Shown here piece by piece: positions 24,161 through 35,887 of a DNA stretch of 64,000 bases. Source of the DNA: Benincasa hispida (lineage: Eukaryota; Streptophyta; Magnoliopsida; Cucurbitales; Cucurbitaceae); assembly GCF_009727055.1 (NCBI RefSeq), contig NC_052351.1, positions 61,027,744 through 61,091,743 on the forward strand. The letters are read 5' to 3'. The translations under genes and the position numbers were made by a program. The stretch's first letter is position 1. Each line of letters starts with the position of its first letter. The notes under the pieces were generated by a model, which saw only the letters and a list, made by a program, of their open reading frames with translations, was not told the DNA's origin and ran no database searches.

Positions 24161-25946
24161 GAGGGAACCTCGACGTAGTGAAAGGATTGTAAACCCACCT
24201 ATTCATTATATGGGTTCAATAGAATCCCTGATCGTCATGTCTGATGGCGACATTGAGGATCCATTGTTCAATAAACAGGCAATGGAAGATGTGGACAAAG
24301 ATGAATGGGTCAAAACTATGAATATCGAAATGGGGTCAATGTACTTCAATTCATTCTGGGATCTTGTAGATCAACCTGATTGAGTCAAACCTTTAGGTGT
24401 AAGTGGATCTATAAGGGAGAAATGGGTGCAGATGGTAAGGTGCAAACCTTTAAAGCTAGACTAGTGGCAAAGAGTTATATCCAGGTTGAGGAACTGAACT
24501 ATGAAGAAACTTTCTCACTTGTTGCCATGTTAAAGTCTATCCAGATACTCCTATCCATTGTCGCATATTATGACTATGGGATTTAGTAAATGGATGTCAA
24601 GACTGCCTTTTTGAATTGTAATCCTAAGAAGGCCATCTTTATGCAACAATTAGAGAAATTCATCTCCCAAGGTCAAGAGCAAATGATTTGCAAGCTTAAT
24701 CAGTCCATTTATGGACTGAAGCAAGCATCTCGTTCTTGGAATATGAGGTTTGATATTGTGATCAAATCTTATAGTTTTTATCAGAATGTTGATGTGCCTT
24801 GTGTCTACAAGAAAATCATCAACAGTTTAATAGTTTTCTTAGTGTTGTACGTGGATGATATCCTACTCATCGGGAATGATGTAGGTCTAATGATTGATGT
24901 TAAACTGTCATTAGCGATCCAATTAGAAGATTTAGGAGAGGAGCATTTTGTTTAGGGATCTAGATCTTTAAGGATTATAAGAATAAAATGCTAGCCTTGT
25001 CTCAAGCATCGTACATTGACAAGATGCTTGTCAAATATTCGATGCAAAATTTCAAGAAGTGTTTATTACCTTTTAGACATGGAATGGTCTTGTCTATGGA
25101 ACAATGTCTTGAGACACCTCAAGAGGTTAAGAAAATGAGAGGGGTCCCCTATTCAATCGACTGTTGGTAGCTTAATGTATGTAATGTTATGTACTAAATA
25201 TGATATTTTCTATGCATTAGGGATAATCAATAGATATTAGTCTAATTTAGGATTAGATCACTGGACAACCATTAAAACCATCCTCGAGTATCTTCAGAGA
25301 ACGAGAGACTATTAGCTTATGTATGGGTCTAAGGATGTGATCCTTATATAATATACTGACTCTAATTTTTAGACTGGTAAGGATTCTAGGAAATGCACTT
25401 CAGGATTAGTGTTCACTCTTAACGAAGAAGCTATGGTCTAGAAAAGCACAAAGCAAGGTTTCATAGCCGACTCAACCACGGAGGCAGAGTATGTAGCGGC
25501 TTGTAAAGTTACCAAGGAGGTTGTATGGCTTAGGAAGTTCTTGACTTATCTGGAAGTTGTTTCGGATATATCAAAGCCTGTCACCCTTTATTGTGATAGT
25601 ATTTGTACTGGAAAATTCCAAAGAGCCTAAAAGCCATAAACGTGGGAAGCATACAGAGTGCAAATATCATTTTATCTGAGAGAATGTGCATTGAGAGGAT
25701 GTGATCATCACGAAGATCAATTTGGAGCACAATGTTGCTAATTTATTTACAAAGGCTCTCACAGCTAAAGTATTTAAGGGTTACCTGGAGAGTCTGGGTC
25801 TACGAGGCATGTATCATCTAATTAAGGGCAAGTAGAAGATTTTTATTGGGCGCATAGTATATGCCCTAGTTTATTGTTTTGTGTACTGTACTTAGCTTCT
25901 ATACTTTGTATTGGTACACCCCACAAGCTTTAGGATAAGTGGGAGA
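24161..25946 (+). pseudogene. Copia reverse transcriptase and RNase H (element 2), broken
   Basis: Most of a copia RT-RNase H is readable with stops and shifts. It starts EPRRSERIVNPPIHYMG, then DEWVKTMNIEM. The RT palm follows, FKARLVAKSYIQVEELNYEETFS and MDVKTAFLN (24590), with GLKQASRSWN near 24715 and catalytic YVDDILLIGND at 24850-24880. RNase H follows from 25150: KGFIADSTTEAEYVA at about 25465, HTECKYHFI at 25650, and the polyprotein end NLFTKALTAKVF at 25740. A purine tract precedes the LTR at about 25935. It is the best preserved pol segment of the two copia elements but carries at least eight stops. Confidence 0.85.
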
Positions 25947-27868
25947 TTTTCGGGGTTAATGCCCTAAATCTCGTGGTCTTGTAATTTGTAAACTTTATTT
26001 GTACAAACTGATTATTTATTTAATAAAATAAGTGTTATTTTATTTGACATTTAGTTTCATTGACTCAAACCAATAAACTAAGATCAAAGGTTATTCGATG
26101 TAGCATAAACATGTATGTGGTGACATATAAGTGGATCATGTTATGTAATAACCTGACAGTCTATAGTATATGGAATATGTTAGGTACCTTATCCTAGTGA
26201 CACTATGGAGACGGCCCACTTTATAATTATTGTAAAGTATTACAAATGATTTGATCCTATTCATTCATGTGAAGACATATAAATGGAGGTATCCTATACA
26301 AAAAGTTTTTATAAGACCGAACCACGAAATAATTAGCCTCAATTTATAACATCATTACTAAAAGAGACTTACATTTTACCAGGATGACAATAAGTGACTT
26401 GACTTTAATCCTGAGTGAGTTGTGAACTCCTGCCTATGAGGGCGAACCTGAGCAGCCAGATTCGTCGACTCAATATGCCTATCATTTTGAGGATTTTTCT
26501 GATTGGGGAGCTGGGATCACAGCTACATAAGAAGGAACTCACTCCTTCCCGTTGTTAAAGTAAGTAGATAAATTGCTCCTTTAAGGACTGATTTCAGGTC
26601 TTGAACCATGTGGCGCCACATCCTCTCCTAGCCCGAGAAGATTCAGTTATAGCTGGACTATGACTAATTTTCCATTAGACGGATCAGTGGTACTTAAGGA
26701 ATTTGATGAAACTATAAGGATAAAACAGTAATTTTGACTCACTTGTAATTGTGAGCAATTTGTGAAGGGTCAGCGCACTGTTGATTGGTTATATCTAATT
26801 GACACAAATATATCTATAATGCTAAGAGTGTAGTTGTCGATCTTTAATAGAGTGACTACAAGTTAATGAATGGGGATTAATTTAATTAAAAATTTTAATG
26901 AATTAATCTCGTATCATTTAAGCTTCAATCTGTATGTCTATAAGGTCCCCTTGTTAGCTCAATAAGGATTAATGAGAATCAAATTAATTTTGGATTAATT
27001 TGAATTGTTTAAATTAATTAAAGATAATTTTATTTTATGTGATACAATTAATATAATGTATGTTGATACATCATAATACAAAGTTTATTGAGAGATGTAA
27101 ATATTTGAATATGATTTAAATATGATTCACATATAAACTATAGGTTAAAATTAATGTGAATTGATTCATATTAATTTTATAGGTTATGTGAGAGAAAATA
27201 AACTATAGGTTATATTATATATGATATAATAAACTATAGGTTATATATTATATGAGATATAATATAAGGTTGTATTTAATTATATTAGCATAATATAAGG
27301 TTGTATTTAATTATATTAGCATAATATAATTAAATTAAATTTGAAATATTGAATGCCAAAAAGTCAATTCCATGGGATTTATTTTGATAACTCCCTCACA
27401 CAATTCTCTCAAAAATAAAAAATAAAAAAGGGGCAGAGGAGTGGTTAGGAGATCTCACTTCAACATGGAAAATTCTGCAGACTCTTCTTCTCAACCTTGA
27501 TCTCCTTCCTCTGCAAAATTCTCTCAAGAAGAACTCTTCCTCCTTGATTCTCATCTTGAGAATAACAAGGTAACATTGTGATGATGTCCTCATTGTGGTG
27601 TTCGAGATCTTGTTGTGTTGCTAAGTTCGTGGGAAGCGGAGGAGATACATTTGTAGTCTCATCGAAAAGGAAATGTGAAGAATTGGTTCTTCAAGGATTA
27701 GTATTTAATTTTCCTTTTGTCCTCTCTGAATTATATGTAAAAAAAACATTCTTAGGGACTTTTACGTTTATCTTGTTTCTGTCCTCTGTTTTATTTATTC
27801 TGTAAAAATGAAATTTTAAGACACGAGGTGATTATACACTTTTGCTTCGAGAATTCAATTCTTTCAGT
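25947..27868 (+). repeat. 3' LTR of copia element 2
   Basis: Follows the purine tract AAGTGGGAGATTTT and begins with a mutated LTR start (GGGGTTAATGCCCTAAATCTCG). It shares long blocks with the truncated 5' LTR at 16342-18170. The end near TTCAATTCTTTCA at about 27868 is approximate. Positions 27180-27330 hold AT-rich tandem words (ACTATAGGTTATAT, TAATATAAGGTTGTATT). No gene inside. Confidence 0.75.
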
Positions 27869-28695
27869 GATGATATGTATATCTCCCCTGTCCTTCCTAG
27901 AAAAGCTTCTTTGAATAATTTCCTTTCTAAGAAAACTAAGCTGATAAAAAAATGATCTTATATATGTTGATTTTGGTTTTTGTTTGTATGATGGTTTGAT
28001 TTTGGTTTTTGTTTGTATGATGGTTTTAAGTTGAAAGATGCGACTACTGGTAATTTTAATACTGTTAATTATTTATGTAAGTGCCAGTGTGGGCGTGAAT
28101 TGTTGATTCCAAGTGGTTTGATGTAGGGAGTAGTGAAACCATCTTGGGATCCCGCTTGACTTATGAGCCCCATCTGGCTAATGGACATGAAACTTAGCTC
28201 TTCTTGTGAGGCAACCCAAGCTTTTTAATTGTTTTTGTTTTTTATTTATTAGGTAGATAGCCATTATGACAAGTAATTACTTTTGTGCCTCAAGTACTGT
28301 CTTTAAAGGTAATCGTTTTACACTAAACCCTTGTTCTCGGACCTGACACGTGTATTTCACCACATTTTCCAAGCCATAACCGTTCACTCCTTCTGTGCTT
28401 TAGTTTTTGTTATTGCACTGAGGACAATACTAGTTTTTAAGTTTGGGGTAGAAGAAGTACTTCATTCTTCTATGTCTTTGTGTGGTTTGATCCTACTATG
28501 CGTTTAATTTGGAATATATGAATTATGCATGTTAATAAAGTTGAAAGGTTGAGTGGCTGGAATTTGAAGTAAAATTTGTTCGATTTTTTAGTAAGAAATA
28601 TGTTATGATGTGTGCGTTATTGTGAGAAATTCTATGATTATGCTGATAACTATGATTGTCTATGGGTAATTCTGAGTTGCATGTTAGATGATCTG
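27869..28695 (+). mobile_element. Athila/Tat-type 3' internal tail, plus strand
   Basis: Non-coding, but two diagnostic phrases are present: GAGGCAACCCAAGCTTTTTAA at about 28209-28229 and a GAGGACAATACTAG..AAGTTTGGGG segment at 28420-28446. In Athila/Tat elements these lie between the last coding region and the 3' LTR. There is also an 18-bp direct repeat (GTTTGTATGATGGTTT-like) at 27980-28026. No LTR of this element is visible; it is cut at about 28696 by the chromovirus LTR. Confidence 0.6.
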
Positions 28696-30240
28696 TTGTG
28701 GGTCACATATGCACATGAAACAAGAAGAAGATTGAGTCCTATCCTACTATAGTTAAGTATGCCCACTACCTCTGGTGAATCCCGAAGGAGACACAAACTA
28801 GTGAATCTCGAAGGAGACACAAACTGGTGAATCCCGAAGGAGACACAAACTGGTGAATCCCGAAGCAAACACAAACTAGTGAATCCTGAAGGAAACACAA
28901 AATCTAATGGGCATCTAGCTAATCAGTAAGGACATTTGTACAGTCTCAACATCATAATCATCACTGAACGAATTTATGACATACATATAAACCTCAACAT
29001 CATGGCTCGACAACATACACATATACCTCAACATCATGGTTCTACAACATACATGTATACCTCAACATCATCATATCAAATACAACCATGGAAGCACATA
29101 CCATCTCATACTAGCATTCAAATGTATATGTGCATAAATAAATAATTCGGATCTCATAACATAATATACTTTGATCATGTTATACTATCAATCTATCATG
29201 TTGTCATTCTGCCATAACATTCATTTATCATGCTAGCATACATCTAATGCCTGGCCCGTGGGCAGTTCCAGTAGTAAGATTACTTACCTTAATATTAGGT
29301 CGAACCAAAAAAGCAATTAAATCTTTGTGAAATTTTTGAATCCTTAATCAAGCCTAACCATAAGCCAAGCTTTAAAATTAATAGTTAAGGCCAAATTCCA
29401 AACACCCAAATATTACAAAATATTTTCAGATAACCTTACCTAAGGTGTGGTCCAATTCGAATTTACCTTCTAAACCCCTAATTTTAAGCCCAAATAATTA
29501 ACAAACCAAACTCTTCTTCATCTTGAATGAAATTCTTGAATTAACCCCCGAATCATAATTTGAAATTAGGCTTACATGATTAAAGCTTGAATCAAATACA
29601 TATTTCACTACCAATGTCTCAAATAAATTATCCATATGTAGCTTCGTCAAAAAAATCACTTCCAAATGACTTTACCAAAATTTCTCAACNNNNNNNNNNN
29701 NNACAACACTTCAATACCTTCACAAACTTGAATCCAAAGTTGAAACACAATGGGTATCAACCAATTGATGCCAAAAGTAAATGAGTATTCAAGAATCAAT
29801 CGAAAACAAACCCAAACGGCAGAAATCTTACCCAAATCGATAGATCCAGTGATGGCAAAAGTAAACGACGCTTGAGCAGTGGTGGATGTAGGTCATGAAG
29901 AAGAAATTGACGCAGCGGCTTTAGGCAGTGGTGGATGTGGGATTTGACTTTTTATTAAAAAATAATAATAATAATAATAATAATAAAACAAAAAAGGAAA
30001 TAAATATAATTACATTTAATTCCTTTCCGTTTTATACTATTAAATTTCTTTCTGTTTCAAAAGAAAATTAATTTCTGCCATAATTTCCAATTTGAATAAC
30101 GCCAACAATTAAATTCCTATACTTACACTTGAAGTCTAAAATTCCAAAAATGCCCTCCAACTAATAACAATTACTAAAATTCCAAATAATAAAGTTACTG
30201 AAATTACATTATTTCTAAAAAAAATGTGCAGGGTGTTACA
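28696..30240 (-). repeat. 3' LTR of a chromovirus-like element, truncated
   Basis: On the minus strand it starts TGTAACACCCTGC at 30240, directly after a purine tract (CTTTGAGGAGGGAAGAA, 30241-30257). It aligns block by block with 36365-37910. It is cut at about 28696. It includes a 26-bp tandem repeat (TGGTGAATCCCGAAGGAGAC-like, five copies, 28772-28900), a CTCAACATCATGG-type repeat at 28940-29060 and an AAT microsatellite at 29959-29987. There is a 13-N gap at 29690-29702. Confidence 0.8.
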
Positions 30241-30257
30241 TTCTTCCCTCCTCAAAG

Positions 30258-31140
30258 AACTTTCGTCCTCGAAAGTTCATTCTTGAAAAAGCTCTGGGTA
30301 TTGGGCCATCATCTCATCCTCTCGCTCCCAGGTAGCCTCCTTAAACTGGTGATTCTGCCACAGAACTTTCACAAAAGCAATTTCCCTGCAGTGCAACATC
30401 TTTACCTCTTTGGCGAGAAATTCTACAGGCTTCTCCTCATAGCTCAAGTTATCATTCAACTGCAATGGCTCAAAGTCAACTACATGGGACGCGTCTGTCA
30501 CATACTTCCTTAGCATCAAAACATGGAAGACATTATAAACTGAAGACAGTGCTGGGGGCAATGCCAAATGGTAAGCTACGGGGCCAACTCATTCTAGGAC
30601 CTCGAAAGATCCAATGAATCTCGGACTCAACTTTCCCTTCCTGCCAAACCTCAGAATACCTTTCATGGGTGCCACTTTTAAGAACACTTTCACACCAGTC
30701 TCAAATTCCAGGTCCTTACGTCTTACATCGACATAGCTTTTCTATCTGCTCTGAGTTGGTTGCATACGAGCCCTGATCTTCTGTATTGCCTCATTTGCGG
30801 TCTGCACCAATTCAGGTCCTAACAACTTCCTCTCACCAATCTCACCCCTGCATACTGAAGACTTGTAACTCTTTCCATATAGGGCCTCAAATGGCAATGT
30901 GCCAGTGGCAGTCTGATAGCTATTATTATATGTGAATTCCATTAAATGTAGGTGAGAGTCCTAACTCCCTGAAAACTTTAGTGCACAAGCGCACGACATA
31001 GCTTCCAATATCTGGTTCAGACGTTCTATTTGACCATCAGTCTATGGGTGAAAAATTGTACCAAAATCCAATCGAGTACCCAATGCTAACTGGAGACCCT
31101 TCAAAAAAAACTAGATGCAAAACGAGGGTCATTGTTTGAC
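30258..31140 (-). pseudogene. Chromovirus integrase C-terminal half with chromodomain, broken
   Basis: On the minus strand from about 31130 to 30277: GQIERLNQILEAM (end of the integrase core), then MEFTYNNSYQTATGTLPFEALYG and RARMQPTQSR. The GPY-type region follows (SPRFIGSFEVLE, NVFHVLMLRKYV). It ends with a chromodomain, VEFLAKEVKMLHCREIAFV then LWQNHQFKEATWEREDEM, and stops at 30277. The chromodomain would direct integration to marked chromatin. Stops break the frame near 30590, 30745 and 30970. The N-terminal integrase, RT, protease and gag are absent, so most of pol has been lost. Confidence 0.85.
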
Positions 31141-33131
31141 ATGGCTAAAACTAGTAACAAAAGAGATATGACAACCCCTTCCATATATAACTATGAAACT
31201 TAAGATTCTGAAAATCAACAATACTTTAACACGTTCAAGCTGAGAACTATGAAAACTGTCATGAGCTTAAGAAAGTCTTACCCCACTAAAAATATATATT
31301 TGAGTTTACCATTCTATCACAGGGAAAACTTCATATGTGTAGTATATAATGCGTCATATGAAGATACGTACCAGAACAAATCTGGTCAACTGAAAACTGT
31401 TTCTACTCTAGAAGCGCCGACTGTGATGTCTTTCTTAGGGTCTACTTGTCTGAGAATAAATCTGTCTAATTAAGTCTCACATTCATGAGAAACTCATCAT
31501 GAGGCTCTATATTATCAGGGGCTATAAACCTTGCTTGAGCCAATCCTCATATTATCCTTTAGCCTTAAAACAATCACATATCATTACTTAGACTCTGTTG
31601 CATATGAGTCTATAATTCCCTCTGAAAATGAGGTTTTAAAATCCCTAGATGCTAAAGTATAAGTCAATTGATAACACATTTTCATAACCTCGTAATAACC
31701 GTAATTGATCCTTGAAGTCATTTTTTTTAACGATAAAACATTCTTGATTAATAAGTCCTAGCTTGGATTACTCGTACTCTCTAAAGCTAGTTAACTCATT
31801 GCCCATGCAAGAGAATACATACTATCTTGTAATGCTCCAAACCCACTTTTAGTAACTTCTTACTGTCAACTTAACCTTATTGCCAAGTCTATCCCTTATA
31901 CCAATGGTTATATTGGAAGATCCAACTTACTTACTTTTGTGCATATACCATTATTGTCTACCTCGAGTTGGATTATTTTCTTTTCTCAATCAAATTGATG
32001 GTCTTGCTAGTTCATGTTTCCAACACTTGCACATAAAATCAAAATCCCTTAAATCTTACAATGCCCTCAATGTCTTACGTCTTAACTAATGAAGCCTCAA
32101 CATACCATATCAATAGTTCTCGAACATCTACTGTTACTAGTAACTCCATTTTAACTTATCCCTTCTCAACCTTCTATTTCGGTAACAGATTCTTGTGTTA
32201 AAACAAAGTTCCATACCAGTCACCTACACAAGCTATCTTTCCATCTAACACATATCTTTCAAATCTATCTAATTTGGATCTCCTCAACACAATAAGGCTC
32301 TGGGTTTAGTCTAGGTATACTAAAATAATCCTTCAACCTAAAAAATAACACTTGCTTAACCCCTTTAAGTTCAAGGTCATGTCCAACTATTTAGCTTCCT
32401 TTAATGACATTTATCTAGCTAGATATTCCAAAAAGAATTCTTTATATCATTACACATACTTTACCTAGTTCATCAAGTCCTAGTATACCCAAATGATTAT
32501 GACTTATGAATCCTTTCTAAATTCTTCTCGAAATGTTGGGTTTTTAATATCTCAAACCTTTAATAAAATCAATAGACTCTTTTTCTTTTCCTCCTTATTC
32601 ATAAAATATCTTTTAACCTTATACTTGACACTGGCCTATGTATTTATACTACCACTGATTGTACTATCAAACACAAACATAACACTAGTCCTTGATCAAT
32701 TTCTGTCTCGAAAATTTTATTCTTTGGCTTAAACATTTAAATACCTTCATTCCTAAATTGTCATAAATCTACATAGTTTCATCAACCTTTAACATTGTTG
32801 AACTGAAGTATATTTTTTCGTTTCTAACATAATTTCCATGAGATAAACTAGTGCAAGTGACCTCATAATTTACTCTTATTTTATTTTTTCTCCTTTTGTA
32901 GTGTCGTACTTGATAACTCCTTATAATAACTTTTAACAAGTCACTAACCTAGCATTAGAACATAACGGAGCATTTAAGCTAAACAAATATTTTAATGCAC
33001 AAATATCATAAAACTTGTAATTGATAAATATGTACCTGGCGATGACGAGGATCCGTTACTAGGCCACAGGACTATCTAGACTTACGTAGTAAGTCATTCT
33101 ACAAACCCAAAACATGGGCTCTGATACCAAC
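31141..33131 (-). mobile_element. Unrecognised internal region of the chromovirus-like element
   Basis: Almost 2 kb between the integrase remnant and the primer site has no recognisable coding domain on either strand. Open frames here are short and AT-biased. Its end next to the LTR (32258-33131) is repeated at 34739-35614. In a normal element gag and pol would occupy this place, so the copy is either heavily decayed or a non-autonomous derivative with a replaced interior. Confidence 0.5.
33118..33129 (-). other. Primer binding site (initiator tRNA-Met type)
   Basis: On the minus strand this is TGGTATCAGAGC, the standard tRNA-iMet primer site. It lies two bases from an LTR end reading GGGTCGTTACA at 33132. 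A second copy of the same junction is at 35600-35615. Confidence 0.9.
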
Positions 33132-33397
33132 TGTAACGACCCGACCTCCTAGGACTTAAGTTAGGTCGTTTCTAAATACATGTATGCATGAAACTCAAAC
33201 GAACCTCGGTTATGGCGAAATAAATAAGGTAAGTTCAAAAGCTTTCATATAATTCAAATATTAAATCAATAGTTGGGTACCCATAAATCAAAAGTAAATA
33301 AATAATTCTGAAAAACGATTCTTAAAAGTAAGTTTAAACATCAAACTAAAAAATAAGGAGAAACGAATTTAAATCTCAATGAGCGGAAGCGTAAAAA

Positions 33398-34368
33398 NNN
33401 NNNNNNNNNNNNNNNNNNNNNNNNNNNNNNNNNNNNNNNNNNNNNNNNNNNNNNNNNNNNNNNNNNNNNNNNNNNNNNNNNNNNNNNNNNNNNNNNNNNN
33501 NNNNNNNNNNNNNNNNNNNNNNNNNNNNNNNNNNNNNNNNNNNNNNNNNNNNNNNNNNNNNNNNNNNNNNNNNNNNNNNNNNNNNNNNNNNNNNNNNNNN
33601 NNNNNNNNNNNNNNNNNNNNNNNNNNNNNNNNNNNNNNNNNNNNNNNNNNNNNNNNNNNNNNNNNNNNNNNNNNNNNNNNNNNNNNNNNNNNNNNNNNNN
33701 NNNNNNNNNNNNNNNNNNNNNNNNNNNNNNNNNNNNNNNNNNNNNNNNNNNNNNNNNNNNNNNNNNNNNNNNNNNNNNNNNNNNNNNNNNNNNNNNNNNN
33801 NNNNNNNNNNNNNNNNNNNNNNNNNNNNNNNNNNNNNNNNNNNNNNNNNNNNNNNNNNNNNNNNNNNNNNNNNNNNNNNNNNNNNNNNNNNNNNNNNNNN
33901 NNNNNNNNNNNNNNNNNNNNNNNNNNNNNNNNNNNNNNNNNNNNNNNNNNNNNNNNNNNNNNNNNNNNNNNNNNNNNNNNNNNNNNNNNNNNNNNNNNNN
34001 NNNNNNNNNNNNNNNNNNNNNNNNNNNNNNNNNNNNNNNNNNNNNNNNNNNNNNNNNNNNNNNNNNNNNNNNNNNNNNNNNNNNNNNNNNNNNNNNNNNN
34101 NNNNNNNNNNNNNNNNNNNNNNNNNNNNNNNNNNNNNNNNNNNNNNNNNNNNNNNNNNNNNNNNNNNNNNNNNNNNNNNNNNNNNNNNNNNNNNNNNNNN
34201 NNNNNNNNNNNNNNNNNNNNNNNNNNNNNNNNNNNNNNNNNNNNNNNNNNNNNNNNNNNNNNNNNNNNNNNNNNNNNNNNNNNNNNNNNNNNNNNNNNNN
34301 NNNNNNNNNNNNNNNNNNNNNNNNNNNNNNNNNNNNNNNNNNNNNNNNNNNNNNNNNNNNNNNNNNNN
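33398..34368. other. Assembly gap, 971 N
   Basis: Unknown sequence inside the chromovirus-like element. The same 1.1-kb stretch (32258-33397 and 34739-35887) lies on both sides, with one-base indels between copies. The gap may therefore join two renderings of one locus or two tandem copies. Positions 34369-34738 between the gap and the second copy are not repeated elsewhere and show no recognisable gene. Confidence 0.95.
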
Positions 34369-34738
34369 TGTCCTTAAAGTTCCACATGATAATGAGGTAT
34401 TCTTCTTTTACACCAAAACAAATACCTTGTAACCTTCTTATCAAGCCTTCAAACCATATTTAACTAGGAGTTTCGAAACAATTAAATTTCTTTCTCTTTC
34501 CAAAAGAGTAAACTTTCTTGGATACTTTTCTTTCATTCACACTTATCTCTGATAAAACCACTAAATTCAAGACAGATCCCCCTTTTTTCCACTTTCCATG
34601 TGGAACATAATCTCTTTACTAAATTATATTTTACTTAAACTCCTCCATAAATCTTATCTCTCTCACTAAAGAATTTCCATCTGTTAGAATTCCTCTTTGC
34701 CAATTTGCATACGTTAAACTCCAAAAGCTTTTTGTTTC

Positions 34739-35887
34739 TTCAAATCTATCTAATTTGGATCTCCTCAACACAATAAGGCTCTGGGTTTAGTCTAGGTATA
34801 CTAAAATAATCCTTCACCTAAACAATAACACCTTGTTAACCCCTTTAAGTTCAAGGTCATGTCCAACTATTTTAGCTTCCTTTAATGACATTTATCTAGC
34901 TAGATATTCCAAAAAGAATTCTTTATATCATTACACATACTTTACCTAGTTCATCAAGTCCTGTTACCCAAATGATTATGACTTATTGAATCCTTTCTAA
35001 AATTCTTCTCGAAATGTTGGGTTTTTAATATCTCAAACCTTTAATAAATCAATAGACTCTTTTTCTTTTCCTCCTTATTCATAAAATATCCTTTAACCTT
35101 ATACTTGAGCACTGGCCTATTGTATTTATACTACCACTGATTGTACTATCCAACACAAAACATAACACTAGTCCTTGATCAATTCTTGTCTCGAATTTTA
35201 TTCTTTGGCTTAAACATTTAAATACCTTCATTCCTAAATTGTCATAAATCTACATAGTTTCATCAACCTTTAACATTGTTGAACTGAAGTTATTTTTCGT
35301 TTCTAACATAATTTCCATGAGATAAACTCAGTGCCAAGTGACCTCATAATTTACTCTATTTTATTTTTTCTCCTTTTGTAGTGTCGTACTTGATAATCCT
35401 CTTATAATAACTTTTAACAAGTCACTAACCTAGCATTAGAACATAACGGAGCATTTAAGCTAAACAATATTTTTAATGCACAAATATCATAAAACTTGTA
35501 ATTGATAAAGATGTACCTGGCGATGACGAGGATCCGTTACTAGGCCACAGGGACTATCTAGACTTACGTAGTAAGTCATTCTACAGAACCCAAAACATGG
35601 CTCTGATACCAAACTGTAACGACGACCTCCTAGGACTTAAGTTAGGTCGTTTCTAAATACATGTATGCATGAAACTCAAACGACACTCGGTTATGGCGAA
35701 ATAAATAAGGTAAGTTCAAAAGACTTTCATTAAATTCAAATATTAAATCAATAGTTGGGTACCCATAAATCATAAAGGATAATATAAATAATTCTGAAAA
35801 CGATTCTTAAAAGTAAGTTTTAAACATCAAACTAAAAAATATGAGAAATGAAAAGAACTTTAAATCTCATGAGCGGAAGCGTAAAAA
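34739..35887. repeat. Second copy of 32258-33397 (LTR-internal junction)
   Basis: Near-identical to 32258-33397, differing mainly by single-base insertions and deletions, and including the primer site and first 270 bp of LTR. It is either a true tandem structure or an unresolved assembly duplicate. Confidence 0.85.

Noticed and set aside
28650..28898. Repetitive open frame (and its counterpart at 36354-36572)
   Set aside because: It is produced by the 26-bp TGGTGAATCCCGAAGGA tandem repeat inside the chromovirus LTR.
33341..34444. Long open frames across the N gap
   Set aside because: They consist almost entirely of undetermined residues and have no coding support.
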